A stretch of DNA of 64,000 nt from Paenibacillus cymbidii (GTDB lineage Bacteria; Bacillota; Bacilli; Paenibacillales; NBRC-103111). A model generated the notes under the pieces. The model was not told where the DNA came from. It searched no databases and saw nothing but the letters and a program-made list of their open reading frames with translations. Shown here in pieces: positions 52,624-61,547 of this stretch (within the stretch, counting starts at the first letter, position 1; every line of letters starts with the position of its first letter). Location of the stretch: NCBI RefSeq assembly GCF_004764705.1, contig NZ_SHLX01000016.1:124001-188000 (forward strand), written 5' to 3'. A program made the translations under genes and the position numbers.

Positions 52624-54231
52624 ATGAATAAACTTTCCAAAGCGATCAGCTTTTCGCTGCTGGGCGCGATGTTAGTCGGAGGAACAAGCGTCGGCGCCGC
52701 TCCCTTCGTCGGCCATGCAGTGATCTCTTCCGACAACGGCCAGGTGCTGACTTCGGTCAGCACGTTCGCCGGTCTCGGCGACTATAACGAAACGGAAGGA
52801 GCGGCGCTCGCCGCTTCGTTCCGCAAGCCGAAAAGCCTGGCTGTATTGCCTGATGGTTCGGTGCTCGTGGCGGACAGCAAAAATCACAAAATCCGCAAAA
52901 TCGCCGGCGGGCAAACGTCGACGATTGCAGGTCCTGCCATTACGCCGCCGTCCTTGATCGACAAAACGGGCCTCCCGATCGGCGGCATGCTCGACGGCGT
53001 CAGCAGTCAATCGTTTTTTAACGAACCGGAAGGATTGGCGGTGTCGGCCAAAGGCGATATTTACATCGCGGACGCCGGCAACAATGCCATCCGCAAAATC
53101 GATACCACCGGCAACGTTACGACTTTCGCCGGCAACGGCGTGCAAGGATTGGCCGACGGCAAAGGGGCGGAAGCCCGCTTCAACAAGCCGCGCGACTTGG
53201 CGGTGGCGGCCGACGGCACGATCTATGTCGCGGACACGCTGAATCATGTCATCCGCAAGATCGCTGCAGACGGCACGGTAACGACGCTGAACGCCGAGTC
53301 CGGCCGCTTCGTGGAAGCGTCCAAAGGCACGGCCACGCAGGCGGGCGATTTCAAGGACGGCGCGCTGAAAGACGCACTGTTTAACGAGCCTTCGGGCATC
53401 GTCATCGATGCGAAAGGCAATCTGTATGTCAGCGATACAGGCAATCAGCGCATTCGTTATATCGACCTCGCCGCCGGGCAGGTAACTACCGTCGCCGGAT
53501 CGGGTGCAGCGGCAGCGGGCAACGAGCTGTATGTCACCGGCGACTTTGCCGACGGCGCGGCGCTCGAAGCGAAGTTCGACCTTCCGGCCGGCATCGCGTT
53601 GACGGACGAAGGCGCGCTGCTGATCGCCGACAGCTTGAATCATTCGGTGCGGATGCTGTACGACGGGCAAGTATCGACGATCGCCGGCGACGCCAACCAG
53701 TTGCACGGCAGCACGAACGGCATCGAGCGCGCGGCCCAGTTCAACGTCCCGACGGACGTTGCGCTTACCGCTGACGGCGATATTCTCGTAACCGACCAAT
53801 ACGACAACAAAATCCGCAAAATCAGCCTGTTCCAGCTCCCGGCAGCGCTGCCAAACGACGATTCGTACAAGGTGACGCTGAATAGCGATGTCGTCAGGTT
53901 CGATTCGCAGCCGGAAATTACGAACGAAAGATTGATGGTTCCGGTGCGTGCGGTCGTGTCGCCGCTCGGATACGAAGTGACGTACGCCGAGGAGAACGGC
54001 AAGCAAGTGATCCGTTTGACCAAAGGCGATACGACGATCGAACTGACGGTAGGCGTCAAGGAAGTGAGGAAGCTGGTTAAGGGCAGCGAACCGGTTGTGC
54101 GCGCGATCGATACGGCGCCGTACATCAAGGAAGAGCGCACGCTGCTTCCGCTTCGCTTCTTCAGCGAAGAAATCGGCCTCGACGTGCAGTGGATCGGCGG
54201 CAAACAAACGGCGGTACTCCGCTCAAAATGA
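52624..54231 (+). CDS. Secreted NHL-repeat propeller with copper amine oxidase N-like domain
   Basis: 535-aa exported protein with a signal peptide (residues 1-24). Six NHL repeats (about 60-410) each contain a variant of GxIYVADxxNHxIRKI, for instance VLVADSKNHKIRKI, IYIADAGNNAIRKI and IYVADTLNHVIRKI, forming a six-bladed propeller. A C-terminal copper amine oxidase N-terminal-type (stalk) domain spans about 420-535 (RLMVPVRAVVSPLGYEV, RTLLPLRFFSEEIGLDVQW), common in Paenibacillus surface proteins. ATG 52624 follows AAGGAG. No enzyme activity can be assigned. Confidence 0.88.
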   Translation: MNKLSKAISFSLLGAMLVGGTSVGAAPFVGHAVISSDNGQVLTSVSTFAGLGDYNETEGAALAASFRKPKSLAVLPDGSVLVADSKNHKIRKIAGGQTSTIAGPAITPPSLIDKTGLPIGGMLDGVSSQSFFNEPEGLAVSAKGDIYIADAGNNAIRKIDTTGNVTTFAGNGVQGLADGKGAEARFNKPRDLAVAADGTIYVADTLNHVIRKIAADGTVTTLNAESGRFVEASKGTATQAGDFKDGALKDALFNEPSGIVIDAKGNLYVSDTGNQRIRYIDLAAGQVTTVAGSGAAAAGNELYVTGDFADGAALEAKFDLPAGIALTDEGALLIADSLNHSVRMLYDGQVSTIAGDANQLHGSTNGIERAAQFNVPTDVALTADGDILVTDQYDNKIRKISLFQLPAALPNDDSYKVTLNSDVVRFDSQPEITNERLMVPVRAVVSPLGYEVTYAEENGKQVIRLTKGDTTIELTVGVKEVRKLVKGSEPVVRAIDTAPYIKEERTLLPLRFFSEEIGLDVQWIGGKQTAVLRSK

Positions 54232-54247
54232 CAGCAGTCAGGTTCGT

Positions 54248-54285
54248 CAAGCCGTCTTTCGCCATAGGGCGAAAGGCGGCTTTCC
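54248..54285 (+). terminator. Terminator after NHL gene
   Basis: AAGCCGTCTTTCGCC / GGCGAAAGGCGGCTTT, a long stem with a short 3' T-run. Confidence 0.65.
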
Positions 54286-54354
54286 CGTTTACGGGCTTCA
54301 AAACCGGCAGCCGAATTCCGATATTCCCCTTAGAAGTTGGAAAGGGGTGTGACG

Positions 54355-55755
54355 ATGGACGACGACCAACAATATTTGAAGGATTACATCAAGCGGCATC
54401 AAGGCAACAAAATGGGCTGGTATTTGCTGGGCAAAGAATACGCCGCACAAGGCAAACATAGCAAGGCACAGTATTGCTTCGAGCAAGCGGGCGAAGTGTA
54501 CGAAGCGTTCGAGAAACAGCCCCTCCCCCAGTTGCCGCCGGAGGAAGCGCGACAGGCGGCAAACATCGGGCGGCACGCCGCTGCCGCTGCGGGCAACCAA
54601 CCGCTGAGGCGAGCCGTCCGAATATCGCTGGCGGTGCTGCTCTTTTTGCTGCTGGTCACGTACATCCCCTACTCCGAAACGCCTTCCCGCATGCGCGAGG
54701 CGAATACCGGGCTGTCGCCATCGATAAAGCCCGTTGCCGTTCCCGCCGCGGCGGAGCGGGTGCTCTACACGCATGCCCTGCAGCCGAAAGCCGATACAGG
54801 CGAACTGTTCCGCGACATGCTGCTGCCTCAGGCGAATCGCTGGTCGTTCACCGTGATCGCCAAGGGGCAACCGACGCCGGACAATCGTTGGATCGATTGG
54901 CGCAAACCGGCGCTGCCGCTCGTTTCGCTGGAGCGTTCCGCGGTGACCGGACAGCCGGAAGTGAGTTATTACGATGCGGCAACCTGCCATTGCCAGGCCG
55001 AGGACGCCGGTCGCGCCTCGCGGCTTGTGAAGGACTGGGTGGAGGTCCAAGAGCAGGAAGCGGTGCTGCGTTCCGCCATCGCCTCTTACGCCAGCTTGTA
55101 CGGGGAACCCCCGGCGTCGATCGACAAGCTGACCGGCGACTATCCGCGCAATGTATTGCCGGGTTATACGGACTACATGGCGGGGATATACCCGCAACTG
55201 GTTGCGGCGTTCCGCGCTTCTGCGGCTACCGGCTCCACACCCGCGCCTTCCGCGCAGCCTGCCCGGCCCGCAACCGCAACGGAGGCGCCGGTAGCCGGAG
55301 GCTCGCCGCTTGCGCCGAAGCTGGAAATCATCATCGACAAACAGACGCACCGGCTGGCACTTGTCAGCGGCAACATTATGGTGCGAAGCTACCCGGTTGG
55401 TCTGGGCGGCAGCAAAACGCCGGAAGGCACGTTCGTCATTTCGGAAAAAGTAAAAAATCCGAACGGGCGTTCGGATGGCGATTTCGGCAGCCGGGGCATG
55501 ACGCTTTCGGACAGCCTGTATGCAATTCACGGAACGAACCGACCGGACAGCATCGGGCTTGACCAATCGCTCGGCTGCGTGCGGATGAATAAAGCGGATG
55601 TCGAAGAATTGTTCGATATGGCGCCGCTCGGCACGAAGGTGACGATCGGCGACAATCTGCTGTCGGACGATAACGGATCGGGAAAACCTTCTTTTGCGCT
55701 GCCGGCGTTAAGAGAGGAAACGAATCCGAACAAAGTGTATCACTGGCTGGAGTAA
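54355..55755 (+). CDS. Membrane-anchored L,D-transpeptidase (YkuD)
   Basis: 466-aa type II membrane protein. A cytoplasmic TPR-like N-terminus (residues 1-60: GWYLLGKEYAAQGKHSKAQY) is followed by one helix (about 87-104), an extracytoplasmic domain and a YkuD catalytic domain from about residue 330 (EIIIDKQTHRLALVSGN). The active site is AIHGTNRPDSIG and SLGCVRMNKADVEELFD with the catalytic Cys. It would cross-link peptidoglycan stem peptides. ATG 54355 follows GGAAAGGGGTG. Same direction as the FecR and NHL genes, after a hairpin. Confidence 0.9.
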   Translation: MDDDQQYLKDYIKRHQGNKMGWYLLGKEYAAQGKHSKAQYCFEQAGEVYEAFEKQPLPQLPPEEARQAANIGRHAAAAAGNQPLRRAVRISLAVLLFLLLVTYIPYSETPSRMREANTGLSPSIKPVAVPAAAERVLYTHALQPKADTGELFRDMLLPQANRWSFTVIAKGQPTPDNRWIDWRKPALPLVSLERSAVTGQPEVSYYDAATCHCQAEDAGRASRLVKDWVEVQEQEAVLRSAIASYASLYGEPPASIDKLTGDYPRNVLPGYTDYMAGIYPQLVAAFRASAATGSTPAPSAQPARPATATEAPVAGGSPLAPKLEIIIDKQTHRLALVSGNIMVRSYPVGLGGSKTPEGTFVISEKVKNPNGRSDGDFGSRGMTLSDSLYAIHGTNRPDSIGLDQSLGCVRMNKADVEELFDMAPLGTKVTIGDNLLSDDNGSGKPSFALPALREETNPNKVYHWLE

Positions 55756-55780
55756 AAGGACATGCCGTATAAGCGCGGAT

Positions 55781-55918
55781 CTAGCTTTGGGTAATCAGAA
55801 GCACGGCCATGGCGATAATCAGGACGCCAATAATGGAAGCGACCCAAATGATCGCTTTCTTGTTTACTTCTTCCTTTTGCTTGCGGAGCTGGTATGCGGG
55901 TTTCTTTTTCGTGGACAT
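55781..55918 (-). CDS. Small single-pass membrane protein, 45 aa
   Basis: A 45-residue protein: a basic head MSTKKKPAYQLRKQKEEVNK, then a hydrophobic helix (KAIIWVASIIGVLIIAMAVL) and LITQS. ATG 55918 has GAGAGGAT about 9 bases upstream. The arrangement (positive residues then one helix) predicts a type II orientation. I do not recognise a family. Very short, so default annotation could miss it. It is convergent with the L,D-transpeptidase gene, 25 bp away. Confidence 0.65.
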   Translation of the reverse strand: MSTKKKPAYQLRKQKEEVNKKAIIWVASIIGVLIIAMAVLLITQS

Positions 55919-56076
55919 GGCCGATCGATCCTCTCTTCTTGCGTCATTGCTACTTATTTTACCATAATGTAACCGTTTTTAGGACAAAATATTTTCCATG
56001 CGTTCCGCTTTCCTTTTTGCCGCGAAACCGCTAAACTGTCAAAGAGTGAAACGAAATCGGAACGGAGTGTAGAGGC

Positions 56077-57177
56077 ATGTTGTATGAACGGCTGCTGAAG
56101 CCGGTGTTGTTTCAAATGAGCGCGGAGCGCGCCCATCATCTGACGATCGGCGGCATGCACAAGCTCGGCCGGCTCCCGGGCGGCACGGGAACGCTTCGCG
56201 GCATGTACGGCGTAGAGCGCGATCCGGCGCTTGCGGTCAATTTGTGGGGCATCGACTTTCCCCATCCGGTCGGACTTGCCGCCGGCCTGGACAAAAACGC
56301 CGAAGCGGTGCGCGGTTTCGCCGCCATCGGGTTCGGCTTTATGGAAGTCGGTACGGTAACACCGAAGCCGCAGCCGGGCAACGAACAGCCGCGACTGTTC
56401 CGGTTGCCGCCGGACAAGGCGCTGATCAACCGGATGGGCTTCAACAACGTCGGCGCCGAGCGGATGGCGGTCCATCTGCGCGCAGCCGGCAAGCAGCCGA
56501 TTCCGGTCGCCGTCAACATCGGCAAAAACAAAACGACGCCCAACGAACGCGCCGAGGACGATTACCGCGAATGCCTGCGGAAATTGTACGCCTGTGGCGA
56601 CTTTTTCGTGGTCAATATCAGTTCACCGAATACGCCGGACTTGCGTAACTTGCAGCATGGGGACGATTTGCGCCGGCTGCTGGCCGCCGTCAAGGATGAA
56701 ATGGCGCAGCAGGCGAAGCGTCACGGCGAAACGGAGAAGCCGATCCTGGTCAAAATTGCGCCCGACTTGACTGAGGCGGAACTGCCATACGTGGCGGACA
56801 CGATCGCACAAAGCGGCGTATCCGGCATCATCGCCACGAACACGACGCTGTCGCGGGAAGGGCTGACTCACGGGAATCGCGGTGAATCCGGCGGCATGAG
56901 CGGGTTGCCGCTGACGTCGCGCTCGACCGATGTAGTACGTCGGTTGTACCGGCTGACCGAAGGCAAGCTGCCGATTATCGGCTGCGGCGGCATTTTTACC
57001 GCGCGGGACGCTTACGACAAAATCAAGGCGGGAGCCAGTCTTGTTGAAGTGTATACGGCGCTTATTTACGAAGGGCCGGGTTTGTTGCGCACGCTGAACG
57101 CAGGGCTGGCGGAGTTGCTGCGCAAAGACGGCTTGAAGCATCTGACGCAGGCGGTCGGCGTCGAAAGCGGGATGTAG
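56077..57177 (+). CDS. pyrD: Dihydroorotate dehydrogenase, quinone-dependent (class 2)
   Basis: 366-aa flavoprotein oxidising dihydroorotate to orotate with membrane quinone, in pyrimidine synthesis. The N-terminal helix pair (LLKPVLFQMSAERAHHLTI) is the membrane-association region of class 2. The FMN/substrate motifs are GLAAGLDKNAEAV, GTVTPKPQPGNEQPRLFRLP, INRMGFNN, NISSPNTPDLRNLQ with the catalytic Ser, and GCGGIFTARDAY. Class 2 enzymes are usual in Gram-negative bacteria; many Firmicutes use class 1B inside the pyr operon, so this lone gene may be the only or an extra DHODH. Confidence 0.93.
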   Translation: MLYERLLKPVLFQMSAERAHHLTIGGMHKLGRLPGGTGTLRGMYGVERDPALAVNLWGIDFPHPVGLAAGLDKNAEAVRGFAAIGFGFMEVGTVTPKPQPGNEQPRLFRLPPDKALINRMGFNNVGAERMAVHLRAAGKQPIPVAVNIGKNKTTPNERAEDDYRECLRKLYACGDFFVVNISSPNTPDLRNLQHGDDLRRLLAAVKDEMAQQAKRHGETEKPILVKIAPDLTEAELPYVADTIAQSGVSGIIATNTTLSREGLTHGNRGESGGMSGLPLTSRSTDVVRRLYRLTEGKLPIIGCGGIFTARDAYDKIKAGASLVEVYTALIYEGPGLLRTLNAGLAELLRKDGLKHLTQAVGVESGM

Positions 57178-57205
57178 CGTCGGCGCGACAGACAGGAGGT
57201 AGGAA

Positions 57206-58021
57206 ATGATGGACGGAAGAGATTGGGCCAAGTTTTTGCTTCCGTACGAGCAAGCGGTGGAAGAGCTGAAAGTGAAATTCAAGACGCTTCGCAACGAACT
57301 GCGCAGCCGCGAGGAATACTCGCCGATCGAGTTCGTGACCGGCCGGGTGAAGCGCATTTCCACCATCCTCGAAAAAGCCAAAAAGCTGAATGTGCCCATG
57401 GACCAGTTGGAAAAAGGAATCGAAGACATCGCCGGCATCCGCATCATGTGCCAGTTCGTCGAAGACATCGAGAAGCTGTCCGAGCTGATTCGCCAGCGGG
57501 AAGACATGTCGATCGTGTATATTAAAGATTACATCGCCAACTACAAGGCTTCCGGATACCGCAGCTTCCACATCATCATCGAATACCCCGTGCAAACGTC
57601 GCTTGGCATGAAGCGGGTGCTGGCGGAAATTCAAATTCGCACCCTGGCGATGAATTTCTGGGCAACCATCGAACATTCGCTCAACTACAAATACAAGGAA
57701 AGCTTGCCGGATGAAATTTCCGAACGGCTGCGCCGCGCCGCGGAAGCCGCGTTTCTGCTGGACAAGGAAATGTCGAACATCCGCGAAGAAATCGTCGAGT
57801 CGCAGCGGCTGTTCATCGACAAATCGAACCTCGTGTCCAAAGTGCTGAGCGATATCCAGCAGCTTTATTTCTACCACCGGGTGCGCGAGGCGGCGCAGTT
57901 CCAGTTGAAATTCAACGAGCTGTGGGAAAGCGACGAGCTGTGGAATTTAAGCGAGCTGTCGGCGGAGATCGAAGCGGCGATCGCGCGCGCCAAGCGGGAA
58001 AGCGCCAAAGGCCAGTCATGA
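57206..58021 (+). CDS. relQ: Small alarmone synthetase RelQ (YjbM type)
   Basis: 271-aa (p)ppGpp synthetase without hydrolase domain. Synthetase motifs are EDIAGIRIMCQFVEDI, the GYRSFHIIIEYPVQT segment and EIQIRTLAMNFWATIEHSLN. B. subtilis YjbM is 211 aa; this protein has about 60 more residues at the C-terminus, with a helical, charged tail (LWNLSELSAEIEAAIARAKR). ATG 57206 follows CAGGAGGT. The TGA overlaps the ATG of the next gene (ATGA). Confidence 0.92.
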   Translation: MMDGRDWAKFLLPYEQAVEELKVKFKTLRNELRSREEYSPIEFVTGRVKRISTILEKAKKLNVPMDQLEKGIEDIAGIRIMCQFVEDIEKLSELIRQREDMSIVYIKDYIANYKASGYRSFHIIIEYPVQTSLGMKRVLAEIQIRTLAMNFWATIEHSLNYKYKESLPDEISERLRRAAEAAFLLDKEMSNIREEIVESQRLFIDKSNLVSKVLSDIQQLYFYHRVREAAQFQLKFNELWESDELWNLSELSAEIEAAIARAKRESAKGQS

Positions 58022-58440
58022 TGCGCCGCTACGAAAGGCTGTATGTCGAGTTTCTGTATTATTTTAATGTGGCCCGCGATTATTTCGAATGCCACGAAGT
58101 GATGGAAGAGCTGTGGCTGGAGGAAGGCCGCGATCCGCTGTGCCAGGGGCTGCTGCAAATTGCCGTAGGCTTGTACCATTTTGACAACGGCAATGTCAGC
58201 GGTTCGATCAAGCTGTTCTCGCAAGGCATCAACAAGCTGCAGCAGGCGCCGGAGACGACGTACGGGATCGCGATGGGCAAGCTGGTGGAGCAAAGCCGGG
58301 CGTATATGGAGAAATTGAAGCGTTACGAAGCGGAGCCGTTCGACTTTTACGATCTCGATATCGAGATCGTCGATCCCGCGCTGACGGCGCTGTACGAGGA
58401 TATGCTGCTGGATCCTCCGACGCCGCATGAGGATGAATGA
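58018..58440 (+). CDS. DUF309 domain protein
   Basis: 140-aa all-helical protein with the DUF309 pattern FECHEVMEELWLEEGRDP, LLQIAVGLYHFDNGN and a hydrophobic helix GSIKLFSQGINKLQQAP. The ATG at 58018 overlaps the relQ stop by 4 bp (ATGA), so its translation is coupled to relQ. The His and Glu of FECHE-x-MEELW suggest a metal or substrate site, but no activity is established for the family. Confidence 0.85.
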   Translation: MMRRYERLYVEFLYYFNVARDYFECHEVMEELWLEEGRDPLCQGLLQIAVGLYHFDNGNVSGSIKLFSQGINKLQQAPETTYGIAMGKLVEQSRAYMEKLKRYEAEPFDFYDLDIEIVDPALTALYEDMLLDPPTPHEDE

Positions 58441-58453
58441 AGAGGAGAATGGC

Positions 58454-59926
58454 ATGGCAACGCATTTGCCGTTAGTGTTTGTAGACCGGATGAAGGCGCT
58501 GCTTGGCGCCGAATACGAGGCGTTCGAGGCGTCCTACGACGCGCCGCGGCTTTATGGGCTGCGCGTCAACAAGCTGAAAATCGGGGCGGCAGCGTTCGAG
58601 CGGCTGTCGCCTTTTGCGTTGTCGTCCGTTCCGTGGGCGGAAGAAGGGTTTTATTATGCGGAAGGGGAGCGCCCCGGCAAACATCCGTATTACCACGCCG
58701 GCATCTATTATATCCAGGAGCCGAGCGCGATGCTGCCGGTCGAGCTGCTGGATGTGTCGCCGGGCGATCGCGTGCTCGACCTGTGCGCCGCTCCGGGCGG
58801 CAAGTCTACGCAAATCGCCGCCAAGCTGGCAGGCGAAGGCGTGCTTGTCGTCAACGACAACAGCCGGGAACGCGTCAAGGCGCTGGTGAAAAATATCGAA
58901 ATCGCCGGCGTCCGCGGCGCCGTTGTGCTGAACGAGGAGCCGGAGAAGCTGGTTCGTGCGTTCGCCGGCTATTTCGATAAAATCCTGATCGACGCGCCTT
59001 GCTCCGGCGAAGGCATGTTCCGCAAGGACGAAGACATGGCGCGGCAGTGGGAGCGCCACTCGATCGAACGCTGCTCGGCCATGCAGCGCGACATCTTGCG
59101 CCATGCGGCGGCAATGGTGGCGCCGGGCGGCACGCTCGTGTATTCGACGTGCACGTTTGCGCCGGAGGAGAACGAAGGCACGATCGCTCAGTTTCTGCGC
59201 GAGCATGACGACTTTGCGCTGCAGCCGGTGCCGCTGCGGCACGGGTTTGCTCCCGGCCGGCCGGAGTGGCTGGCCCGGGGCGATGGCGAAGCCGCAGACG
59301 CGGCGGCGTCGGCCGTCGCCGGAGCGGTGCGCCTGTGGCCGCACCGCGTGAACGGCGAAGGCCACTTCGCCGCCGTGCTGCGGCGCAGCCGCGAAGCCGC
59401 GCGCCCGCCAGCCGCGGCGATAGCGTTGCCGGCCGCGCGCGGCTCCGCGAGGCAGGGCAAACCGTCGGCACGGGGTGGCGACGGTTTGCCCGATCTCGCG
59501 CCGTGGCTGAGGTTCGCGGCGGAGCAGCTGACGGCACCGCCGGCCGGCAAGCCGGTAGCGTTCGCGGAGCACCTGTACCTGGCGCCGGAAGGACTGCCGG
59601 CGCTGGACGGCATCCGCGTCGTGCGGCCCGGCTTGTACGTCGGCTCGTTGCACCGCTCGCGCTTTGAGCCGGCACATGCGCTGGCGCTGGCGCTGCGCGC
59701 GGAAGAAGCGAAGCGCCGGCTGGAGCTGCGGGCGGACGAACCCGCTGCGCTGCGTTATTTAAAAGGCGAAACGCTCCAGGTCGAAGCGGAACGGCTGACG
59801 ACTTCGGGCGACACTTTGGCAAAAGGCTACTGCCTCGTTTGTATCGACGGGTTCCCCGTCGGCTGGGGCAAATGGCTGGACGGCATGCTGAAAAACGATT
59901 ACCCGCCCGGCTGGAGGTGGACGTAA
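58454..59926 (+). CDS. RsmF-like 16S rRNA m5C methyltransferase, copy 1
   Basis: 490-aa SAM-dependent RNA methyltransferase of the NOL1/NOP2/Sun family with an RsmF-type C-terminus. The SAM site is LDLCAAPGGKSTQIAAKLAG, the two catalytic Cys lie in DAPCSGEGMFRKDEDMA and YSTCTFAPEENEG, and the C-terminal PUA-like part ends FPVGWGKWLDGMLKNDYPPG. An Ala/Arg/Pro-rich insertion at about 300-350 is very GC-rich. ATG 58454 follows AGAGGAG. It begins 13 bp after DUF309, and a paralogue is 2.7 kb downstream on the opposite strand. Confidence 0.88.
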   Translation: MATHLPLVFVDRMKALLGAEYEAFEASYDAPRLYGLRVNKLKIGAAAFERLSPFALSSVPWAEEGFYYAEGERPGKHPYYHAGIYYIQEPSAMLPVELLDVSPGDRVLDLCAAPGGKSTQIAAKLAGEGVLVVNDNSRERVKALVKNIEIAGVRGAVVLNEEPEKLVRAFAGYFDKILIDAPCSGEGMFRKDEDMARQWERHSIERCSAMQRDILRHAAAMVAPGGTLVYSTCTFAPEENEGTIAQFLREHDDFALQPVPLRHGFAPGRPEWLARGDGEAADAAASAVAGAVRLWPHRVNGEGHFAAVLRRSREAARPPAAAIALPAARGSARQGKPSARGGDGLPDLAPWLRFAAEQLTAPPAGKPVAFAEHLYLAPEGLPALDGIRVVRPGLYVGSLHRSRFEPAHALALALRAEEAKRRLELRADEPAALRYLKGETLQVEAERLTTSGDTLAKGYCLVCIDGFPVGWGKWLDGMLKNDYPPGWRWT

Positions 59927-59927
59927 T

Positions 59928-60668
59928 ATGAAACGAACGATGCGGCTGGACAAGCTGCTGGCCCATACCGGTTTCGGCTCGCGCAGCGAAATCAAGCTTG
60001 CCGTCAAACGCGGCGCCGTTACGGTGAACGGGCGAGCGGTCAAAGACAGCGGCCTCCAGGTCGATCCCGAACGGGATGAAATTGTTGTGGATGGCGAACC
60101 CGCCATTTATCGCGAGTTTGTTTACTTGATGCTGAACAAGCCGCCGGGCGTTGTCTCTGCGACGGAAGACAACCGCGATCGCACGGTCATCGATCTGGTG
60201 GCGGACCAATACGGGCATATGGAGCTGTTCCCGGTAGGCCGGCTCGACAAGGATACCGAAGGCCTGCTGCTGTTGACCAACGACGGCAAGCTGGCGCACC
60301 GGCTGCTTTCGCCCAAGAAGCATGTGCCCAAAACGTATTATGCCGAAGTGGAAGGAAGCGTAGGCGAGGACGACGCGAAGGCCTTCTCTGCCGGCGTTGA
60401 TATCGGCGATGGTTATGTGACGATGCCGGCAACGCTTCGCGTACTCGACACGCCAACCGCAACCGGTTTGTCGCGCGTCGAACTGACGATCATGGAAGGA
60501 AAATTCCATCAAGTGAAGCGGATGTTTCAGGCTGTCGGCAAAAAAGTAGTGTATTTGCAGCGCATCGCGATGGGACCGCTGGGGCTCGACAAGGAGCTGG
60601 CGCTCGGGGCGTATCGCGAGCTGGACGAGGGGGAGCTGGCGCTGCTGAAAGGGGAAGAGGAATCATGA
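59928..60668 (+). CDS. RsuA/RluB-family pseudouridine synthase
   Basis: 246-aa pseudouridine synthase with an N-terminal S4 RNA-binding domain (residues 3-60: MRLDKLLAHTGFGSRSEIKL) and a catalytic domain carrying PVGRLDKDTEGLLLLTNDG, with the catalytic Asp in RLDKDTEG. It ends in ELTIMEGKFHQVKRMF. The size and GDG..VTMPATL segment fit RsuA, acting on 16S rRNA. ATG 59928 lies just after the methyltransferase stop (1 bp gap) with GGAGGTGG, so the two rRNA-modification genes are coupled. Confidence 0.87.
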   Translation: MKRTMRLDKLLAHTGFGSRSEIKLAVKRGAVTVNGRAVKDSGLQVDPERDEIVVDGEPAIYREFVYLMLNKPPGVVSATEDNRDRTVIDLVADQYGHMELFPVGRLDKDTEGLLLLTNDGKLAHRLLSPKKHVPKTYYAEVEGSVGEDDAKAFSAGVDIGDGYVTMPATLRVLDTPTATGLSRVELTIMEGKFHQVKRMFQAVGKKVVYLQRIAMGPLGLDKELALGAYRELDEGELALLKGEEES

Positions 60669-61459
60669 CCTACAAGATGATTGCGATCGACGTGGACGGC
60701 ACGCTGCTGAACGATGGCTATGAATTGACGACAGCGACCAAGCAGGCGGTGCGCGCCGCCTATCAGGCCGGAGCGGAAATTGTGCTGTGCACGGGCAGAA
60801 GCCCGCTTAACGCGCTCCCGATCATGGAGCAGCTGGAGTTGTCCGGCACGCTCATTACGCATAACGGCGCTGTGACGGTGCAGTCGCACGACCGATCGAT
60901 TTTGCAGGAGAGCGCATTTGCGATATCGGAAGCGCAGCGGTTTATCGAATACGCGCGGGAACGCGGCATTCACCGCGACATGTGCACCACCTTCGGCATG
61001 TATATCGAAAGCATGACGGAAGCGGCCAATTACATGTACGGCAAATACATGATGCAGCCGGAGCGGGTCGAAGATTTGCTGCGCTTTGAAGCGAACATCG
61101 TCAAATTTACGGTGTTCGGCGAAACGGAGCTGCTCGACGACGTGATGGCCGTATGGGATCATTGGGGCTCCGGGCTGGCGCATATCCGCAGCGGCGACCT
61201 GTTCATCGATGTGATGCTGCCGGGCGTAAACAAGGGGACGGCGCTCGAGATGCTGGCCAAATCGCGCGGCGTCGCCAGGGAGCATATTATGGCGATCGGC
61301 AATTATTACAACGATGTCGATATGATGACTTACGCGGGCCTTGGCGTCGCCATGGCCAATTCGCCGGAAGGGGTCAAGCAGATGGCGGACGACGTCACGT
61401 TCTCCAACAATGAGAACGGGGTGGCGGCGGCAATCGTCAAACATCTGTTTGACTTGTAG
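60665..61459 (+). CDS. HAD-superfamily Cof-type phosphatase
   Basis: 264-aa Cof-type (HAD-IIB) phosphatase. Motif I is IAIDVDGTLLND with both Asp, motif II VLCTGRSP, motif III Lys in PGVNKGTALEML, and motif IV AIGNYYNDVDMMTY. In most Cof proteins motif IV begins GDxxND, but here Asn replaces the first Asp, as GNYYND. ATG overlaps the stop of the pseudouridine synthase gene (ATGA). It probably dephosphorylates a sugar or nucleotide phosphate. Confidence 0.87.
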   Translation: MTYKMIAIDVDGTLLNDGYELTTATKQAVRAAYQAGAEIVLCTGRSPLNALPIMEQLELSGTLITHNGAVTVQSHDRSILQESAFAISEAQRFIEYARERGIHRDMCTTFGMYIESMTEAANYMYGKYMMQPERVEDLLRFEANIVKFTVFGETELLDDVMAVWDHWGSGLAHIRSGDLFIDVMLPGVNKGTALEMLAKSRGVAREHIMAIGNYYNDVDMMTYAGLGVAMANSPEGVKQMADDVTFSNNENGVAAAIVKHLFDL

Positions 61460-61512
61460 CGCTGCAGCGCAAGACGCGGGCGCATAAACGTTGGCGTTTG
61501 CTGGACACGCTA

Positions 61513-61534
61513 GTAGGGATTGACCAATTCCTAC
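61513..61534 (+). promoter_or_regulatory. Hairpin adjoining the ribosome binding site
   Basis: GTAGGGATT / AATTCCTAC, a 9-bp stem (one G-U) with 4-nt loop, directly before the GGAGG (61536-61540) of the acidic protein gene. It could affect translation initiation or be an operator. Confidence 0.4.
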
Positions 61535-61547
61535 CGGAGGGATGTCC

